Source: Flectonema sp. DT1601 (Eukaryota > Euglenozoa > Diplonemea > Diplonemida > Diplonemidae). Taken from it: a stretch of 64,000 bases of DNA. How positions within the stretch are numbered: position 1 is the first letter of the stretch; every line of letters begins with the position of its first letter. Location: the NCBI GenBank assembly GCA_964019425.1, contig OZ025828.1, positions 1 to 64,000 on the forward strand, in the 5' to 3' direction. The notes below the pieces were generated by a model. The model saw nothing but the letters and a program-made list of their open reading frames with translations. It was not told the DNA's origin and did no database searches. Positions 60,635-64,000 of this stretch are shown here, in pieces. The translations under genes and the position numbers were made by a program.

Positions 60635-61173
60635 AAGAAAAAAAAAAACGGGGGGGAATTTATTTTATATAATAATAGTATATTAGATATAATATAATAT
60701 AAAGACGTAAGACGTAGCTGAGAGGGTGTCGTGTAAAACACCGACCTGCTATTTCCCCACTAGGCGGCAACTTATTCTAGACTTAAAATGTGTGGAAAAA
60801 AAAAAGAAAATAATCCCCCGTCGGTAATAGATAAGAAAAAGAGAATTACATCGGCATTGAGAGAAAGCCTTGACGTGCAATAAGTAAAACTGTCGAAAAA
60901 AAAGTACTTAATAATACAAAAAAAAATGAAATACAAGGGTTGTACCAAAATCAAAACTGAACAACAAAATAAATGCTAAAATAAATGAAAAATTCTAAAT
61001 AAAACTTCTACCTTGAATGATGTACTTAAATTGATGCTTTTTTTTTTTTTTTTGTTCGGGTAAAGGCTAATTCTTAAATTTTTTTTTTTTAATGTTTTTT
61101 TTTATAGTTGATCCAAACATTAAAGAATATCTGAAGAGAGGTAACAAACTAATAATAATGAAAAGAAAACTTC
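60383..61173. other. Intergenic, AT-rich, with a tRNA-like patch
   Basis: A 31-base A-run at about 60600-60631 and a T-run near 61038-61052. At 60712-60776 a less AT-rich patch has TAGCTGAGAGGGTGT, like an A box, and a GGTGT/ACACC hairpin, but no B box follows, so I do not call it a tRNA. Nothing else recognised. Confidence 0.5.

Positions 61174-64000
<2,827 letters not shown>

Noticed and set aside
60712-60776. tRNA-like patch near the NMNAT gene
   Set aside because: It has an A-box-like start and one hairpin, but no B box, acceptor pairing or anticodon arm.

Overview
This 64-kb window comes from a nuclear genome of a microbial eukaryote. It has cis-spliced GT-AG introns, a tRNA gene with a Pol III-type T-run, non-LTR retrotransposons, a tRNA-derived SINE, and eukaryotic gene families (casein kinase 1, cyclophilin, CDPF1, an AAAP transporter, an IQ/TPR protein). 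All recognised protein-coding host genes (17958 to 64000) lie on the minus strand. A single-direction cluster of this length, a repeated small-RNA-like unit that resembles a kinetoplastid spliced leader, and a coiled-coil protein with repeats of a type I associate with trypanosomatids together suggest Euglenozoa or something that shares its gene organisation. Spliceosomal introns in three genes argue against a trypanosomatid. The taxon is an inference and cannot be fixed from this sequence alone.

Layout. 1-7313 is a GC-rich 8-bp satellite, (GCGGGTTT)n. 7314-8480 is a GC-rich low-complexity transition. 8481-16000 is a transposon-rich block: a 5'-truncated, frameshifted LINE on the plus strand, a tRNA-derived SINE, and a 5'-truncated LINE on the minus strand with a long open frame, ending right beside a tRNA-Thr gene. 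15841-17950 has no recognised gene except a copy of the SL-like unit.

17958-64000 is the directional gene cluster. In transcription order (right to left) it holds: a PH-like multidomain protein (5' partial) with a roughly 440-bp AAC microsatellite in an intron; an NMNAT-type nucleotidyltransferase; an unknown coiled-coil protein; an RCC1-filamin fusion; a GT77-like glycosyltransferase with an inserted PAN/apple-like module; a hybrid histidine kinase; CDPF1; a 1361-residue repeat/coiled-coil protein; casein kinase 1 (4 exons); cyclophilin; an amino-acid transporter; a DnaJ protein lacking HPD; an IQ/TPR protein; a large LRR protein; an ADPRM-type phosphatase; a NADAR protein; a secreted NTF2/SnoaL-like protein; and a LamG plus multi-TM membrane protein.

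Functional links are modest. NADAR and ADPRM sit side by side and could act in sequence on ADP-ribose, with an NAD-synthesis enzyme in the same cluster. Intergenic DNA is very AT-rich, and most of its long homopolymers are T-runs on the coding strand. The most unusual observations are the three SL-RNA-like units, the extra PDZ-like segment inside both LINE reverse transcriptases, the RCC1-filamin fusion, the PAN-in-glycosyltransferase architecture, and the HPD-less DnaJ.
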